Position numbers and translations under genes: made by a program
Shown: positions 26,402 through 34,695 of the stretch, piece after piece
Numbering within the stretch: the first letter of the stretch is position 1
Layout: every line of letters starts with the position of its first letter
The notes under the pieces: model-generated
What the model was told of the DNA's origin: nothing
What the model saw: the letters and a program-made list of their open reading frames with translations, nothing else
Databases searched by the model: none
Source: Micromonospora humi
GTDB taxonomy: Bacteria; Actinomycetota; Actinomycetes; Mycobacteriales; Micromonosporaceae
Direction: 5' to 3'
Length of the DNA: 64,000 nucleotides
NCBI RefSeq assembly: GCF_900090105.1
Contig: NZ_FMDM01000016.1
Coordinates: 96,373-160,372 of the forward strand

Positions 26402-26439
26402 TCGGCCCGGGCCGGGAGAGAGAGCCCGGCCCGGGCCGA
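26402..26439 (-). terminator. Intra-operon hairpin (partial terminator or RNA stabiliser)
   Basis: A perfect 15-bp stem (26402-26416 with 26425-26439) with loop AGAGAGAG lies between the binding-protein gene and dppB. Such structures commonly protect the upstream mRNA and reduce read-through, giving more binding protein than permease. Confidence 0.75.
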
Positions 26440-26471
26440 TTCCGCGTGGGGCGTCAGCGGTGGGTGACGCC

Positions 26472-28142
26472 TCAGCCGACGCTGACGGTGTTGAACCGCT
26501 CGTCGGTCAGCGGGCTGGCGACGAGACCCTTGACGTCCTTGGTGACCACGATGGCCGGCGGAGCGTGCCAGACCGGCACGGCCGGCAGCCACTTGGCGGC
26601 GATGTCGCGGTTGACCTGCTCCCAGGCGGCCTTCTTGCCGGCCTCGTCCACAGTGCCGTCGGCCTTGCCGATGGCGGCGAACATGTCGGTCATGGCCTGG
26701 TCGCCGAACTCGACCTTGCCGCGCCCGAAGAAGGTGCCGACGAAGTTGCCCGGGTCGTTGTAGTCACCGGTCCAGCCGAGCAGGTGCAGGTCGTGCTTGC
26801 CGAACTGCTGCACGTCGTCCTTGTAGCCACCGTTCCACGGGCGAGCCACACCGTTGACCTTGATGCCGACGGCCTGCAGGTCGTTGGCGAGGACGGTGAA
26901 GATCTCCTGCGGGTTCGGCATGTACGGCCGGGAGACGTCGGTCGGGTAGTAGAAGTTGAGCGTGAGGTTCTCCGCGCCCGCCTCCTTGAGCAGCTGCTTG
27001 GCCTTGTCCGGGCTGTACTCGTACTTCTGCACGTCCTGCGCGTAGCCGAGCACGGTGTCCGGCATGAACTCGTCGGCGACCTTGGTGCCACCCGGGCCCT
27101 TGGTCTGGACGAGCTGCTGGCGGTTGAGCGCGTAGGCGATCGCCTGGCGCACCTTCAGGTCCTTCAGCTTCGGGTTCTTCTGGTTGAAGCCGAGGTAGAG
27201 GATGTTGAACGCCGGGCGGTCGAGAACCTGGAAGCCCTCACCGGCAAGCGCCTTGCGGTCGGCCGGGGCGGGGAAGTCGATGCCCTGGACGGTGCCCGCC
27301 TTCAGCTCCTGCTTACGGGTGTTCTCGTCCTTGATGATCTTGATGATCAGCTTGTCGACCTTGGCCTTCTCGCCCCAGTAGTCGGGGTTCCGGTCCAGGG
27401 TGATCTCACCCTTGGCCTTGTCCCAGCCGACGAACTTGAACGGGCCGGTGCCGACCGGGTGCTCGTTGGCGAACGCGCTGTACTCGAACGAGTCGCCGTT
27501 CTGCTTCACCGTGTCGGCATCGTACTTCTTCAGCGCCTCGGGGCTGGCGATCGAGAGCGCGGTCAGCGCGAAGGCACCCGGGAAGGCGCCCTTGTACTGG
27601 TTCATCGTGATGACGGCGGTGCCGTCGTCCTTGGCCTCACACTTGTTGTAGACCGGGTCGCCGGCACCCTCGGCCTCGTTCTTGGCGAAGCCGCCGAACG
27701 TGTCCGAGTAGTAGATCATCTGCGACTGGGCGGCGGCGCCCTTCATGTTGAACCAGCGGTCGAAGTTGAAGCAGACCGCGGCGGCGTTGAAGTCGGTGCC
27801 GTCGTGGAACTTCACGCCCTTGCGGAGCTTGAAGGTCCAGACCTTGCCGTCCGGGTCGTGCTCCCAGCTCTCCGCCAGGGCACCCTGCAGCTCGGCGGTG
27901 CCGGGCTTGTTCTGCACGAGGGTGTCGTACATCTGGCGGATCGGCCGGAACGACTCACCGTCGTCGTTGAAGATCGGGTCGAAGTTCTTCGGGTCCCCGG
28001 CACCGGCGAAGACGAAGGTGCCGCCGGTCTTGGCGTCACCACCGCCCTCTTCGCGGTCGCTCTTGGCGCAGCCGGACGCACCGACCGCCAGGGCGGCCAC
28101 GGCCGCGAGGGCCACGGCCGTTTTCAGCCTGCTCGCCTGCAT
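26472..28142 (-). CDS. Peptide ABC transporter substrate-binding lipoprotein (SBP family 5)
   Basis: The 556-residue lipoprotein has a signal with lipobox VGASGC at about residue 25. It then has the SBP-5 fold, including WTFKLRKGVKFHDGTDFNA near residue 105 and a C-terminal ligand-closing part with LHLLGWTGDYNDPGNF. It captures oligopeptides or dipeptides outside the membrane and hands them to the DppB/DppC-like channel. The ATG at 28142 is followed by the basic MQASRLK start. It is the first and probably most expressed gene of the five-gene operon, preceded by about 195 bp of promoter region. Confidence 0.93.
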   Translation of the reverse strand: MQASRLKTAVALAAVAALAVGASGCAKSDREEGGGDAKTGGTFVFAGAGDPKNFDPIFNDDGESFRPIRQMYDTLVQNKPGTAELQGALAESWEHDPDGKVWTFKLRKGVKFHDGTDFNAAAVCFNFDRWFNMKGAAAQSQMIYYSDTFGGFAKNEAEGAGDPVYNKCEAKDDGTAVITMNQYKGAFPGAFALTALSIASPEALKKYDADTVKQNGDSFEYSAFANEHPVGTGPFKFVGWDKAKGEITLDRNPDYWGEKAKVDKLIIKIIKDENTRKQELKAGTVQGIDFPAPADRKALAGEGFQVLDRPAFNILYLGFNQKNPKLKDLKVRQAIAYALNRQQLVQTKGPGGTKVADEFMPDTVLGYAQDVQKYEYSPDKAKQLLKEAGAENLTLNFYYPTDVSRPYMPNPQEIFTVLANDLQAVGIKVNGVARPWNGGYKDDVQQFGKHDLHLLGWTGDYNDPGNFVGTFFGRGKVEFGDQAMTDMFAAIGKADGTVDEAGKKAAWEQVNRDIAAKWLPAVPVWHAPPAIVVTKDVKGLVASPLTDERFNTVSVG

Positions 28143-28338
28143 CTCTCACCTCTGTCATGCGCATGTGTCCACGCCGAGCTGTGACTCAGTCCGTGAGCGG
28201 GAGGTTATGGCATGTCACACAGAAGTGGAAAGAGCCGAGGGCAATCGCTACCAAGCCGACACCTTCCGAGGCTTCCTCGCACCGCGCGGCCGGGAGCGGC
28301 CCGGCGGCGGGCACACCGCCCGCCGCCAGGCCGGTGAC

Positions 28339-28932
28339 TCAGACCGCCCGGCGCCCCTCGAAGGCGCGGCCCAGCGTGATCTCGTCGGCGTACTCCAGGT
28401 CGCCACCGACCGGCAGGCCGCTGGCCAGCCGGGTCACCGCGATCCCCATCGGCTTGACCATCAGCGCCAGATAGGTCGCGGTCGCCTCACCCTCGGTGTT
28501 CGGGTCGGTGGCGAGGATCAGCTCGCGGACCTCGCCACCGCCGAGCCGGGTCATCAGCTCGCGGATCCGCAGGTTGTCCGGGCCGATGCCCTCCAACGGA
28601 TTGATCGCGCCACCGAGCACGTGGTAGCGCCCGCGGAACTCGCCGGTCCGCTCGATCGCCACCACGTCCTTCGGCTCCTCGACCACGCAGAGCACCTCGT
28701 CGGTGCGCCGCGGGTCGCGGCAGATCCGGCACTGCTCGGACTCGGCCACGTTGTAACAGGTCGTGCAGAACCGCACCAGGTCCTTGACCTTGCGCAGTGC
28801 GCCGGCCAGCCGATTGACGTCGGCCGGATCCGCGGACAGGACGTGGAACGCGATCCGCTGGGCGCTCTTCGGGCCCACGCCCGGCAGCCGACCCAACTCG
28901 TCGATCAGATCCTGGATGGCACCTTCGTACAT
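28339..28932 (-). CDS. recR: Recombination protein RecR
   Basis: The 197-residue protein belongs to the RecFOR gap-repair pathway, where RecR forms a DNA-clamping ring that helps load RecA. The N-terminal helix-hairpin-helix contains LGRLPGVGPKSAQRIAFH. A zinc finger follows with CTTCYNVAESEQCRIC near residue 57. The Toprim domain has CVVEEPKDVVAIE and ILATDPNTEGE. Length matches the family exactly. The ATG at 28932 lies 8 bp after the stop of the ybaB gene. Together with ybaB and dnaX this is a widely conserved cluster, here interrupted by a propeller-protein gene. Confidence 0.97.
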   Translation of the reverse strand: MYEGAIQDLIDELGRLPGVGPKSAQRIAFHVLSADPADVNRLAGALRKVKDLVRFCTTCYNVAESEQCRICRDPRRTDEVLCVVEEPKDVVAIERTGEFRGRYHVLGGAINPLEGIGPDNLRIRELMTRLGGGEVRELILATDPNTEGEATATYLALMVKPMGIAVTRLASGLPVGGDLEYADEITLGRAFEGRRAV

Positions 28933-28940
28933 CTGCCGGC

Positions 28941-29273
28941 TCAGAAACCGGGCAGGCCGAGGCCGCCCATCCCGCCCGCGACCGGGCCCATCTTCTTCTC
29001 GGTCAGCTCGCGGGCCGCCTCGGCGGCGTTGTGCACGGCGGCGACGACGAGATCCTCCAGGGTCTCCACGTCCTCAGGGTCGACCGCCTTCGGGTCGATC
29101 TTGATCGCCTTCAGCTCACCGGTGCCGGCGACCGTGGCCGTGACCAGGCCACCACCGGCGGTGCCGGTCAGCTCCGCGTCGGCCAGCTCGGCCTGGGCGG
29201 CGGCGATCTGCTGCTGCATCTTCTGCGCCTGCTTCAGCATCTGCTGCATGTTCGGCTGTCCACCTGGGCGCAC
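28941..29273 (-). CDS. YbaB/EbfC family nucleoid-associated protein
   Basis: The 110-residue protein matches YbaB/EbfC in size and pattern: a long N-terminal helix (QQMLKQAQKMQQQIAAAQAEL) followed by the sheet region VTATVAGTGELKAIKIDP and a C-terminal helix with DLVVAAVHNAAEA. It forms dimers that bind DNA without strict sequence preference. The Gly-rich tail (GGMGGLGLPGF) is common in actinobacteria. The GTG at 29273 has an AAGGAG site about 7 bp upstream. It is co-transcribed with recR. Confidence 0.95.
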   Translation of the reverse strand: MRPGGQPNMQQMLKQAQKMQQQIAAAQAELADAELTGTAGGGLVTATVAGTGELKAIKIDPKAVDPEDVETLEDLVVAAVHNAAEAARELTEKKMGPVAGGMGGLGLPGF

Positions 29274-29370
29274 GGACCGCTCCTTCTTCGCACTCGTCTG
29301 CTCGGCCGCCGCTCAGCCTATCCGCTGTGAGCAGCCGGTCCCGCGCGGCGGCCCGCCCGCCGGTCCGCGA

Positions 29371-30732
29371 TCACCGCGACGGCGGGCGACCACCGGCCCC
29401 GTCGGCGGCGGCGACGAAGACGTCGAGCATGTCGTTGGTGTCGCCGGGCACCAGGTTCGTCGCGTTCGAGGTGAACGACACGTACCGCCCCCGGTGGTCG
29501 ATCGAGGGGTCGTTGCTGAAGCTGTCGGCCTGAGCGCCCTCGGCCGACACGCTCAGCCGGGTGGTTGTCCCGGCCCGCCATCGGACCAGGAAGACGTCCT
29601 CGGTCCCGTTGGTGTCCCCCGGCACCAGGTTGGACGCCCCCGAGACGAACGCGACCCGCCTCCCGTCACCGCTGATCGCGGGCTGGTAGCTGCTGCTGTC
29701 GCCCTGGACGCCACCGGCGGTCACGCTCACCCGACGGGTCACGCCGGTGGCCAGGTCCCGGACGAAGACGTCCTCGACGCCGTTGGTGTCGCCCGGCACC
29801 AGGCTCGGCGACCAGGAACTGAACGCGGCGTACCGGCCGTCGGCGCTGATCGCCGGATCGCTGCTGACACCCTGGCCCTGCGCCCCGGTGGAGGAGACGC
29901 TGACCCGGGAGGTGACCGCCCGCCTCAGGTCGCGCAGGAAGACGTCCGGCGCGTCGTTGGTGTCGCCGGGCACCAGGTTGGACGCCGTCGACTCGAAGAC
30001 CACCCACCGTCCGTCGCCGCTGATGGTCGACGACGAGAAGCCGCTCGGACCGTTGCCCTGGCCGCCCGTGGCGGGGACGCTGACCCGGCTGGTGGTGCCG
30101 CGCCGCAGGTCCCGGACGAACAGGTCGGCGAACCTGTTGGTGTCCCCCGGCACCAGGTTGCTGGCGAACGAACTGAAGACGACGTACCGGCCGTCCTGGC
30201 TGATGCTCGGCACGGTGCTGGCGTCGTTGCCCTGCCCGCCGCCGTCGGGCACGCTCACCCGGACGGTCGTGGACGCGACCCGGTCCCGGACGAAGACGTC
30301 GACCACGCCGTTGGTGTCCCCCGGCACCAGGTTCGACGCCGCCGAGATGAAGGCGACGTACCGGCCGGTGCCACTGGTCGCCGGACCGGTGCTGTAGGCG
30401 TTGCCCTGGACGCCGGTGCTGGAGACGCTGACCCGGCTGGTGGTCGCCGTCGTCCGGTCCCGGACGAAGACGTCGTCGACGCCGTTGGTGTCGTCCGCCA
30501 CCAGGTTCGACGCGCGGGAGGCGAAGGAGACGAAGCGGCCGGTGCGCGACGAGCTGCTGCTGGAGCTGCGCTCGTTCGCCTGGGCCCGGCCGCTGGAGAC
30601 GCTGACCCGGGCCGTCGCCGGATCGGGTTGGGGCACCGGGGCGGCGCCCGAGGGCACCGGCGCCAGCACCGTGGTCAGGGACAGGGCAGCCCCGAGAACC
30701 ACCCCCAATGGAACAAGTCTCACTTTGCTCAC
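29371..30732 (-). CDS. Secreted seven-repeat beta-propeller protein (TolB/WD40-like)
   Basis: The 453-residue precursor has a signal peptide (VPLGVVLGAALSLTTVLAP). It then has seven copies of a roughly 57-residue unit with the pattern SNLVPGDTNGVxDVFVRDL, TTxRVSVSxxG, and ISGDGRYVAFxS. This is the blade pattern of TolB/PD40-type propellers. The first strand unit (ARVSVSSGRAQAN) would complete the seventh blade, the usual ring closure. The DTNGxxDVF loop resembles calcium-binding DxN/D loops. Its role is unknown; it may bind a cell-surface partner. It sits between dnaX and ybaB, where most actinobacteria have no such gene. Confidence 0.82.
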   Translation of the reverse strand: MSKVRLVPLGVVLGAALSLTTVLAPVPSGAAPVPQPDPATARVSVSSGRAQANERSSSSSSSRTGRFVSFASRASNLVADDTNGVDDVFVRDRTTATTSRVSVSSTGVQGNAYSTGPATSGTGRYVAFISAASNLVPGDTNGVVDVFVRDRVASTTVRVSVPDGGGQGNDASTVPSISQDGRYVVFSSFASNLVPGDTNRFADLFVRDLRRGTTSRVSVPATGGQGNGPSGFSSSTISGDGRWVVFESTASNLVPGDTNDAPDVFLRDLRRAVTSRVSVSSTGAQGQGVSSDPAISADGRYAAFSSWSPSLVPGDTNGVEDVFVRDLATGVTRRVSVTAGGVQGDSSSYQPAISGDGRRVAFVSGASNLVPGDTNGTEDVFLVRWRAGTTTRLSVSAEGAQADSFSNDPSIDHRGRYVSFTSNATNLVPGDTNDMLDVFVAAADGAGGRPPSR

Positions 30733-30845
30733 CGACCCCTCTGAACGGCATCAAGCCGACATCGATGGTCACCAGGCAATTCTGCCGACGTCAAGGCCCT
30801 GAGCAGGGAGAACGCCTATTGGACAGGGTGGAGTGCGGTATGTGG

Positions 30846-33662
30846 CTACCGCGCGTCCACCTCACCGATCTGTTCCGCGCCGAACGCCTCGCGGAGCAGC
30901 CGTACCGCCTGCTCCTGACTGGACTCGCGCGCGGTCCGCTCGTCGATGACCTCGTCCAGCGGCTCGTCGCCCGGGTCGAAGCCCTCGAGGGTCGCCGCCG
31001 GCGCACCGCCGGGGCGGCCCGCACCGCTGCGCACCGGGCCGTCGAAATCCGGATCGTACGGCGGCTCGCCGGCCCAGTCGGCGTCCGCCGTCTTGCGCGC
31101 CCCCGCCCCGGTACGCGGACCCCGCCCCGCCGCGGCCGCCCGCGCCGCCGCGATGGCGCTGCTGACCGGCGGGCCGCTGGGCGCGGGCGTCGAGGACGCG
31201 CCCGGCTGAGACCCGGTCGCCCGGGTCACCGGCGCTGCCGGCGCGGTGACTGCCGCCGGCGTGCCGCCGCCGGACGTGCCGTTCGCCGTCGCGCCGCCCA
31301 CCGGCGCGCCGCTGGCGGCTGCGCCCGGCTCGCCACCCGGCCGAGCCGGTTCCGGCCACTCGTCCGCGGTCGCCGTCGCGCCACCCGGACGGGCCGGCTC
31401 GGGCCAGTCCTCGGCCTCGCCGGCGGCGGGAACCGCACCCGAGGCGTCGGACCCCGACCGGCCCGGGCCACCGCGGTCCTCCTGACTCCTGAGCCCACCT
31501 TGGCCGCCCTGGCCGCCCTGGCCGCCGGCATCGTCGCCCGCGCGCCCGGCGCGACCCGGGTCGGTCGGGCCGCCGCGGTCCGGGCGGGCGGGGGCCTCCG
31601 CAGGCGGGGACGGCGGCCGGGCGGCGGCACGCGGCGGACCGCCGAGCGTCGCGCCACCCCGCTCGCCAGCCACCTCGCAGCGGATCTGCCAGCGACCGCC
31701 CAACTCCTCGTAGAGCGCGTCGGTGAGCACCGCGGCGTGGTCCGCCATCATCTTCGCCAGCACCGTCGACTTCACGGTCAGCACCAGCGTGTCGCCGTCC
31801 AGGTCCCGGACCACGGCGTCACGCATCAGCGCGGCGATCCGCTTGTTGCTCCGGTTGACCTTGCCCACCACCTCCGGCCAGACCCGGCGCACCGCGACCG
31901 CGTCCAGCGCGCCCGGGTTCGCCGTGCCGGGACGGGGCGGCTCGGGGGTGGCCGGATCGGGCATCACTACCGGCGGCGCGCTGCGGCGGACCGCCGCGGC
32001 CGGGCCGTCGGCACCCGCAACCGGGCCGGCCGGGCCGACACCGAGGGCATCCGGCGTGGGACCGACGCCGGCGACGGGAGCGGCCGCTACGAGACCCGCG
32101 CCGGCGACGGGAGCGGCCGCGACGAGACCCGCGCCGGCGACGGGAGCGGCCGCTACGGGACCCGGGCCGGCGGCGGGAGCGGCCGCGACGGAGCCCGGGC
32201 CGGCGGCGGAGGCACCCGCGCCGGTGTCGGCGCCGGCCGGCCCGGTTGCGCCCGGGCCGGAGGTCGGAGCGGCGGTGGAACCGGACCGGTCGGCGGCGAC
32301 CGGACCGGACCGGGAACCGGACCCGGGGGCGCCACGGGACCCGGATGCCGCCGCGGCAGCGGCCCGGGCGGCGGCGGCGCCGGTCGGGCCGTCGGCAGCC
32401 GCCGGCGTGCCGCCGGACTCCGGGTGGATCGCGGCGGCAGCCGCGCCCGGGGCGGGAGCCGCCGGGCGTACCTCATGGGTGGCGGCGGGGTCGGCGGCGC
32501 CGAGGGTGAGCCGGCGTTCCATCCGCTCCAGACGCTGGAGCAGGCCGCCGGACGAGTCGTCGACGCCGGGCAGGAGCATCCGGGCGCAGATCAGCTCCAA
32601 CAGCAGGCGGGGCGCGGTGGTGCCGCGCATCTCCACCAGGCCGTTGTGCACGATGTCGGCGCAGCGGGACAGCGTGGCCGGGCCGAGCCGCTGGGCCTGC
32701 GCGGCCATCCGCTCGATCTGGTCGGCCGGACCGTCGATGAGGCCCTTGGTCGCGGCGTCCGGCACCTGCTGGAGCACGATCAGGTCGCGTAGCCGCTCCA
32801 ACAGGTCGGAGGCGAACCGGCGCGGGTCATGGCCGGCCTCGGCGACCCGGTCGACGGTCGCGTACGCGGCCGCGCCGTCCCCGGCGGCCAGCGCGTCGCA
32901 CATCTCGTCGATCAGCGCGGAGTCGGTGACGCCGAGCAGCGCGGCGGCCCGGGCGTAGCCGACCCCCTCCGGGCCGGCGCCGGCGATGAGCTGGTCGAGC
33001 ACGGAGAGGCTGTCCCGCGCGCTGCCGCCACCGGCGCGGACCACCAGCGGGAAGACCGCCGGTTCGATCTTGACGCCCTCGGCCTCGGCCAACTGCTCCA
33101 GGTAGGGACGGAGCACCTTCGGCGGCATCAGCCGGAACGGGTAGTGGTGGGTCCGCGACTTGATCGTGCCGAGGACCTTTTCCGGCTCGGTGGTGGCGAA
33201 GATGAACTTGACGTATTCCGGTGGCTCCTCGACCAGCTTGAGCAGGGCGTTGAAGCCGGCCGACGAGACCATGTGCGCCTCGTCGATGACATAGATCTTG
33301 AAGCGGCTGCGAGCCGGCGCGAAGAACGCCTTCTCGCGCAGCTCGCGGGCGTCGTCGACGCCGCCGTGGCTGGCCGCGTCGATCTCGATGACGTCGATCG
33401 AGCCGGCGCCGTCGGTGGCCAGCGAGCGGCAGGATTCGCACTGCCCGCACGGCTCGGGCGTGGGGCCCTGCTCGCAGTTGAGCGAGCGGGCCAGGATCCG
33501 GGCGCTGGAGGTCTTGCCGCAGCCGCGGGGGCCGGAGAAGAGGTACGCGTGGTTCAGCCGCCCGCTGCGCAGCGCCTGCGACAACGGCTCGGTGACGTGC
33601 TCCTGGCCGATGACCTCGGCGAACGTACGGGGCCGGTACTTGCGGTAAAGGGCCAGTGCCAC
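30846..33662 (-). CDS. dnaX: DNA polymerase III subunits gamma/tau
   Basis: The 938-residue protein is the clamp-loader ATPase. The N-terminal AAA+ domain has Walker A SGPRGCGKTSS (about residue 44), the zinc-binding CGQCESC region, Walker B IDEAHMVSSAGFNALLKLVEEPP split over about residues 115-137, and sensor 1 IKSRT. Domain III follows to about residue 355. A very long Ala/Pro/Gly-rich linker is interrupted by a conserved domain (WPEVVGKVNRSNKRIAALM) near residue 585. The C-terminus GFDPGDEPLDEVIDERTARE is typical for actinobacteria. The GTG at 33662 has a GAGGAGG site; a longer upstream frame lacks family support. Part of the linker is encoded by 33-bp tandem repeats. Confidence 0.95.
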   Translation of the reverse strand: MALALYRKYRPRTFAEVIGQEHVTEPLSQALRSGRLNHAYLFSGPRGCGKTSSARILARSLNCEQGPTPEPCGQCESCRSLATDGAGSIDVIEIDAASHGGVDDARELREKAFFAPARSRFKIYVIDEAHMVSSAGFNALLKLVEEPPEYVKFIFATTEPEKVLGTIKSRTHHYPFRLMPPKVLRPYLEQLAEAEGVKIEPAVFPLVVRAGGGSARDSLSVLDQLIAGAGPEGVGYARAAALLGVTDSALIDEMCDALAAGDGAAAYATVDRVAEAGHDPRRFASDLLERLRDLIVLQQVPDAATKGLIDGPADQIERMAAQAQRLGPATLSRCADIVHNGLVEMRGTTAPRLLLELICARMLLPGVDDSSGGLLQRLERMERRLTLGAADPAATHEVRPAAPAPGAAAAAIHPESGGTPAAADGPTGAAAARAAAAAASGSRGAPGSGSRSGPVAADRSGSTAAPTSGPGATGPAGADTGAGASAAGPGSVAAAPAAGPGPVAAAPVAGAGLVAAAPVAGAGLVAAAPVAGVGPTPDALGVGPAGPVAGADGPAAAVRRSAPPVVMPDPATPEPPRPGTANPGALDAVAVRRVWPEVVGKVNRSNKRIAALMRDAVVRDLDGDTLVLTVKSTVLAKMMADHAAVLTDALYEELGGRWQIRCEVAGERGGATLGGPPRAAARPPSPPAEAPARPDRGGPTDPGRAGRAGDDAGGQGGQGGQGGLRSQEDRGGPGRSGSDASGAVPAAGEAEDWPEPARPGGATATADEWPEPARPGGEPGAAASGAPVGGATANGTSGGGTPAAVTAPAAPVTRATGSQPGASSTPAPSGPPVSSAIAAARAAAAGRGPRTGAGARKTADADWAGEPPYDPDFDGPVRSGAGRPGGAPAATLEGFDPGDEPLDEVIDERTARESSQEQAVRLLREAFGAEQIGEVDAR
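32068..32212. repeat. 33-bp tandem repeat inside dnaX linker
   Basis: Units begin at 32068, 32101, 32134, 32167 and 32200 (partial). Each encodes 11 residues of the type GLVAAAPVAGA. The first three differ by one or two bases and the later ones are more diverged. The repeat is a likely source of length variation in the linker. Confidence 0.85.
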
Positions 33663-33773
33663 CCGTCCCGCCTCCTCTCGACCGAGCCATTCTGCGCCGG
33701 TCGGCCGCCGGTGACCACTCACCACCTGAGTGACCTGACCCGCAACGACGTTACCGGTACCCGGAGACAGAAA

Positions 33774-33866
33774 GGCCCCCCGTGCACCCGTCAGAGCCCG
33801 CTTATCCTTGCTGCCTTCCGGCCCTGGGGAGGTTCACGAGATGCACGCCGCACGGGGGGTGCCGCC
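33774..33866 (-). ncRNA. ffs: Bacterial signal recognition particle RNA (small, 4.5S type)
   Basis: On the minus strand the core reads CCAGGGCCGGAAGGCAGCAA, the universal SRP domain IV with its GGAA tetraloop and asymmetric loop. The ends pair as GCACGGGGGG with CCCCCCGTGC, closing a long hairpin of about 93 nt. With Ffh it targets nascent membrane and secreted proteins. It is encoded just upstream of dnaX in the same direction. The ends are estimated to within a few bases. Confidence 0.93.
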
Positions 33867-33942
33867 AAGCCTACCCGAAGCCGTGTGGATCTTCCGGGAG
33901 GGTGGGGTGGCCCGCCGTCGCGGGACCTGTATCCTGGCTCGC

Positions 33943-34027
33943 GGAGGATTCGCCTAGAGGCCTAGGGCGCACGCTTGGAAAGCGTGTTGGGTTTACACCC
34001 TCACGAGTTCGAATCTCGTATCCTCCG
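33943..34027 (+). tRNA. tRNA-Ser (anticodon GGA)
   Basis: The 85-nt type II tRNA has acceptor stem GGAGGAT/ATCCTCC, anticodon stem CACGC/GCGTG enclosing TTGGAAA, a long variable arm and T-loop GTTCGAATC. The anticodon GGA reads TCC and TCT. CCA is not encoded. Confidence 0.96.
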
Positions 34028-34031
34028 CCGT

Positions 34032-34070
34032 CGAAGAAGGGCCGGCACCTCGCGTGCCGGCCCTTCTTCG
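34032..34070 (+). terminator. Terminator of tRNA-Ser(GGA)
   Basis: A perfect 17-bp stem (34032-34048 with 34054-34070) with a 5-nt loop and TTC-rich right arm also serves the convergent CGNR gene. Confidence 0.85.
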
Positions 34071-34076
34071 TTCCCG

Positions 34077-34640
34077 TCATCCGGCCTCCCGGCGACGCCC
34101 ACGCCAGGCCTCCTGCTTGGCCCGGTTGCCGCACAGCTGCATCGAGCACCACTTGCCGGTGCCGGAGCGGGACGAGTCGTAGAACGCCCACCGGCAGGCG
34201 TCGCTCGCGCAGATCTTGAGCCGGGGCCAGGTGCCGTCGGCCATCGACCCGGTCACCCGGAGCACGAGTTCCCCCGTCGCCCCGTCGACGCCGGTCGCGC
34301 CGGCGGTCGCGAGCCAACCCCGGTCGGGCGTGAAGGAGATCCGCACCCCGGCCCGCTCGGCGGCGGCGTCCAGGACCGCCAGCACGGGCGGGGGCAACGC
34401 GGCGCGGTCGTGGTTGGCGACGGCCGCCGCCCGCAGCGCCTCCCGCAGCTCGCGCGCCCGGCGGAGGTCGTCGTCGGTCACCGGCGCGTCGCCGCGCCAC
34501 AGGCCGGATGCCGTCAGCCACGTCGCCAACCCGGCCGGGTCGGTGATCGCGTCGGTGCCCGCCTCAATGTCGAGCGTGTTGAGGAACCGCCGGACCGGTT
34601 CGAGCCGGTCCGGCGCCGCCATGGCGGGACCGGTGGACAT
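34077..34640 (-). CDS. CGNR zinc finger domain-containing protein (ABATE-type regulator)
   Basis: The 187-residue protein has an N-terminal stress-related ABATE-like domain (RRFLNTLDIEAGTDAITDP). A C-terminal zinc finger with cysteines in CASDACRWAFYD and KWCSMQLCGNRAK includes the diagnostic CGNR. Such proteins are thought to be DNA-binding regulators. It is divergent from an MFS transporter with a 55-bp shared promoter containing a GGTTAT/ATAACC palindrome, so it probably controls that transporter. The ATG at 34640 is chosen; a longer frame with an upstream ATG would cover the palindrome. Confidence 0.86.
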   Translation of the reverse strand: MSTGPAMAAPDRLEPVRRFLNTLDIEAGTDAITDPAGLATWLTASGLWRGDAPVTDDDLRRARELREALRAAAVANHDRAALPPPVLAVLDAAAERAGVRISFTPDRGWLATAGATGVDGATGELVLRVTGSMADGTWPRLKICASDACRWAFYDSSRSGTGKWCSMQLCGNRAKQEAWRGRRREAG

Positions 34641-34672
34641 GCCGACATCGTAACCGTCTTGCGCGCATAACG

Positions 34673-34686
34673 GGTTATCAATAACC
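34673..34686. promoter_or_regulatory. Candidate operator GGTTATCAATAACC
   Basis: This 14-bp palindrome (6-bp arms, 2-bp centre) lies between the divergent CGNR regulator and MFS genes, 9 bp before the MFS start. It is a plausible binding site for the CGNR protein or another dimeric regulator. Confidence 0.5.
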
Positions 34687-34695
34687 TCCATAAGC

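Noticed and set aside
22143..28338. Nickel or metal transporter instead of peptide transporter
   Set aside because: The ATPases have the oligopeptide C-terminal cysteine domain and the binding protein has SBP family 5 features. Metal transport by this family is possible, but nothing in the sequence supports it.
32068..32212. Regular 33-bp repeats as a CRISPR array
   Set aside because: There are no spacers, the units are in-frame codons inside dnaX, and no cas genes are present.
30708..32792. Plus-strand frame of 694 codons antisense to dnaX
   Set aside because: It comes from the low-complexity dnaX linker, has no family match, and ends in Gly/Arg/Ala runs.
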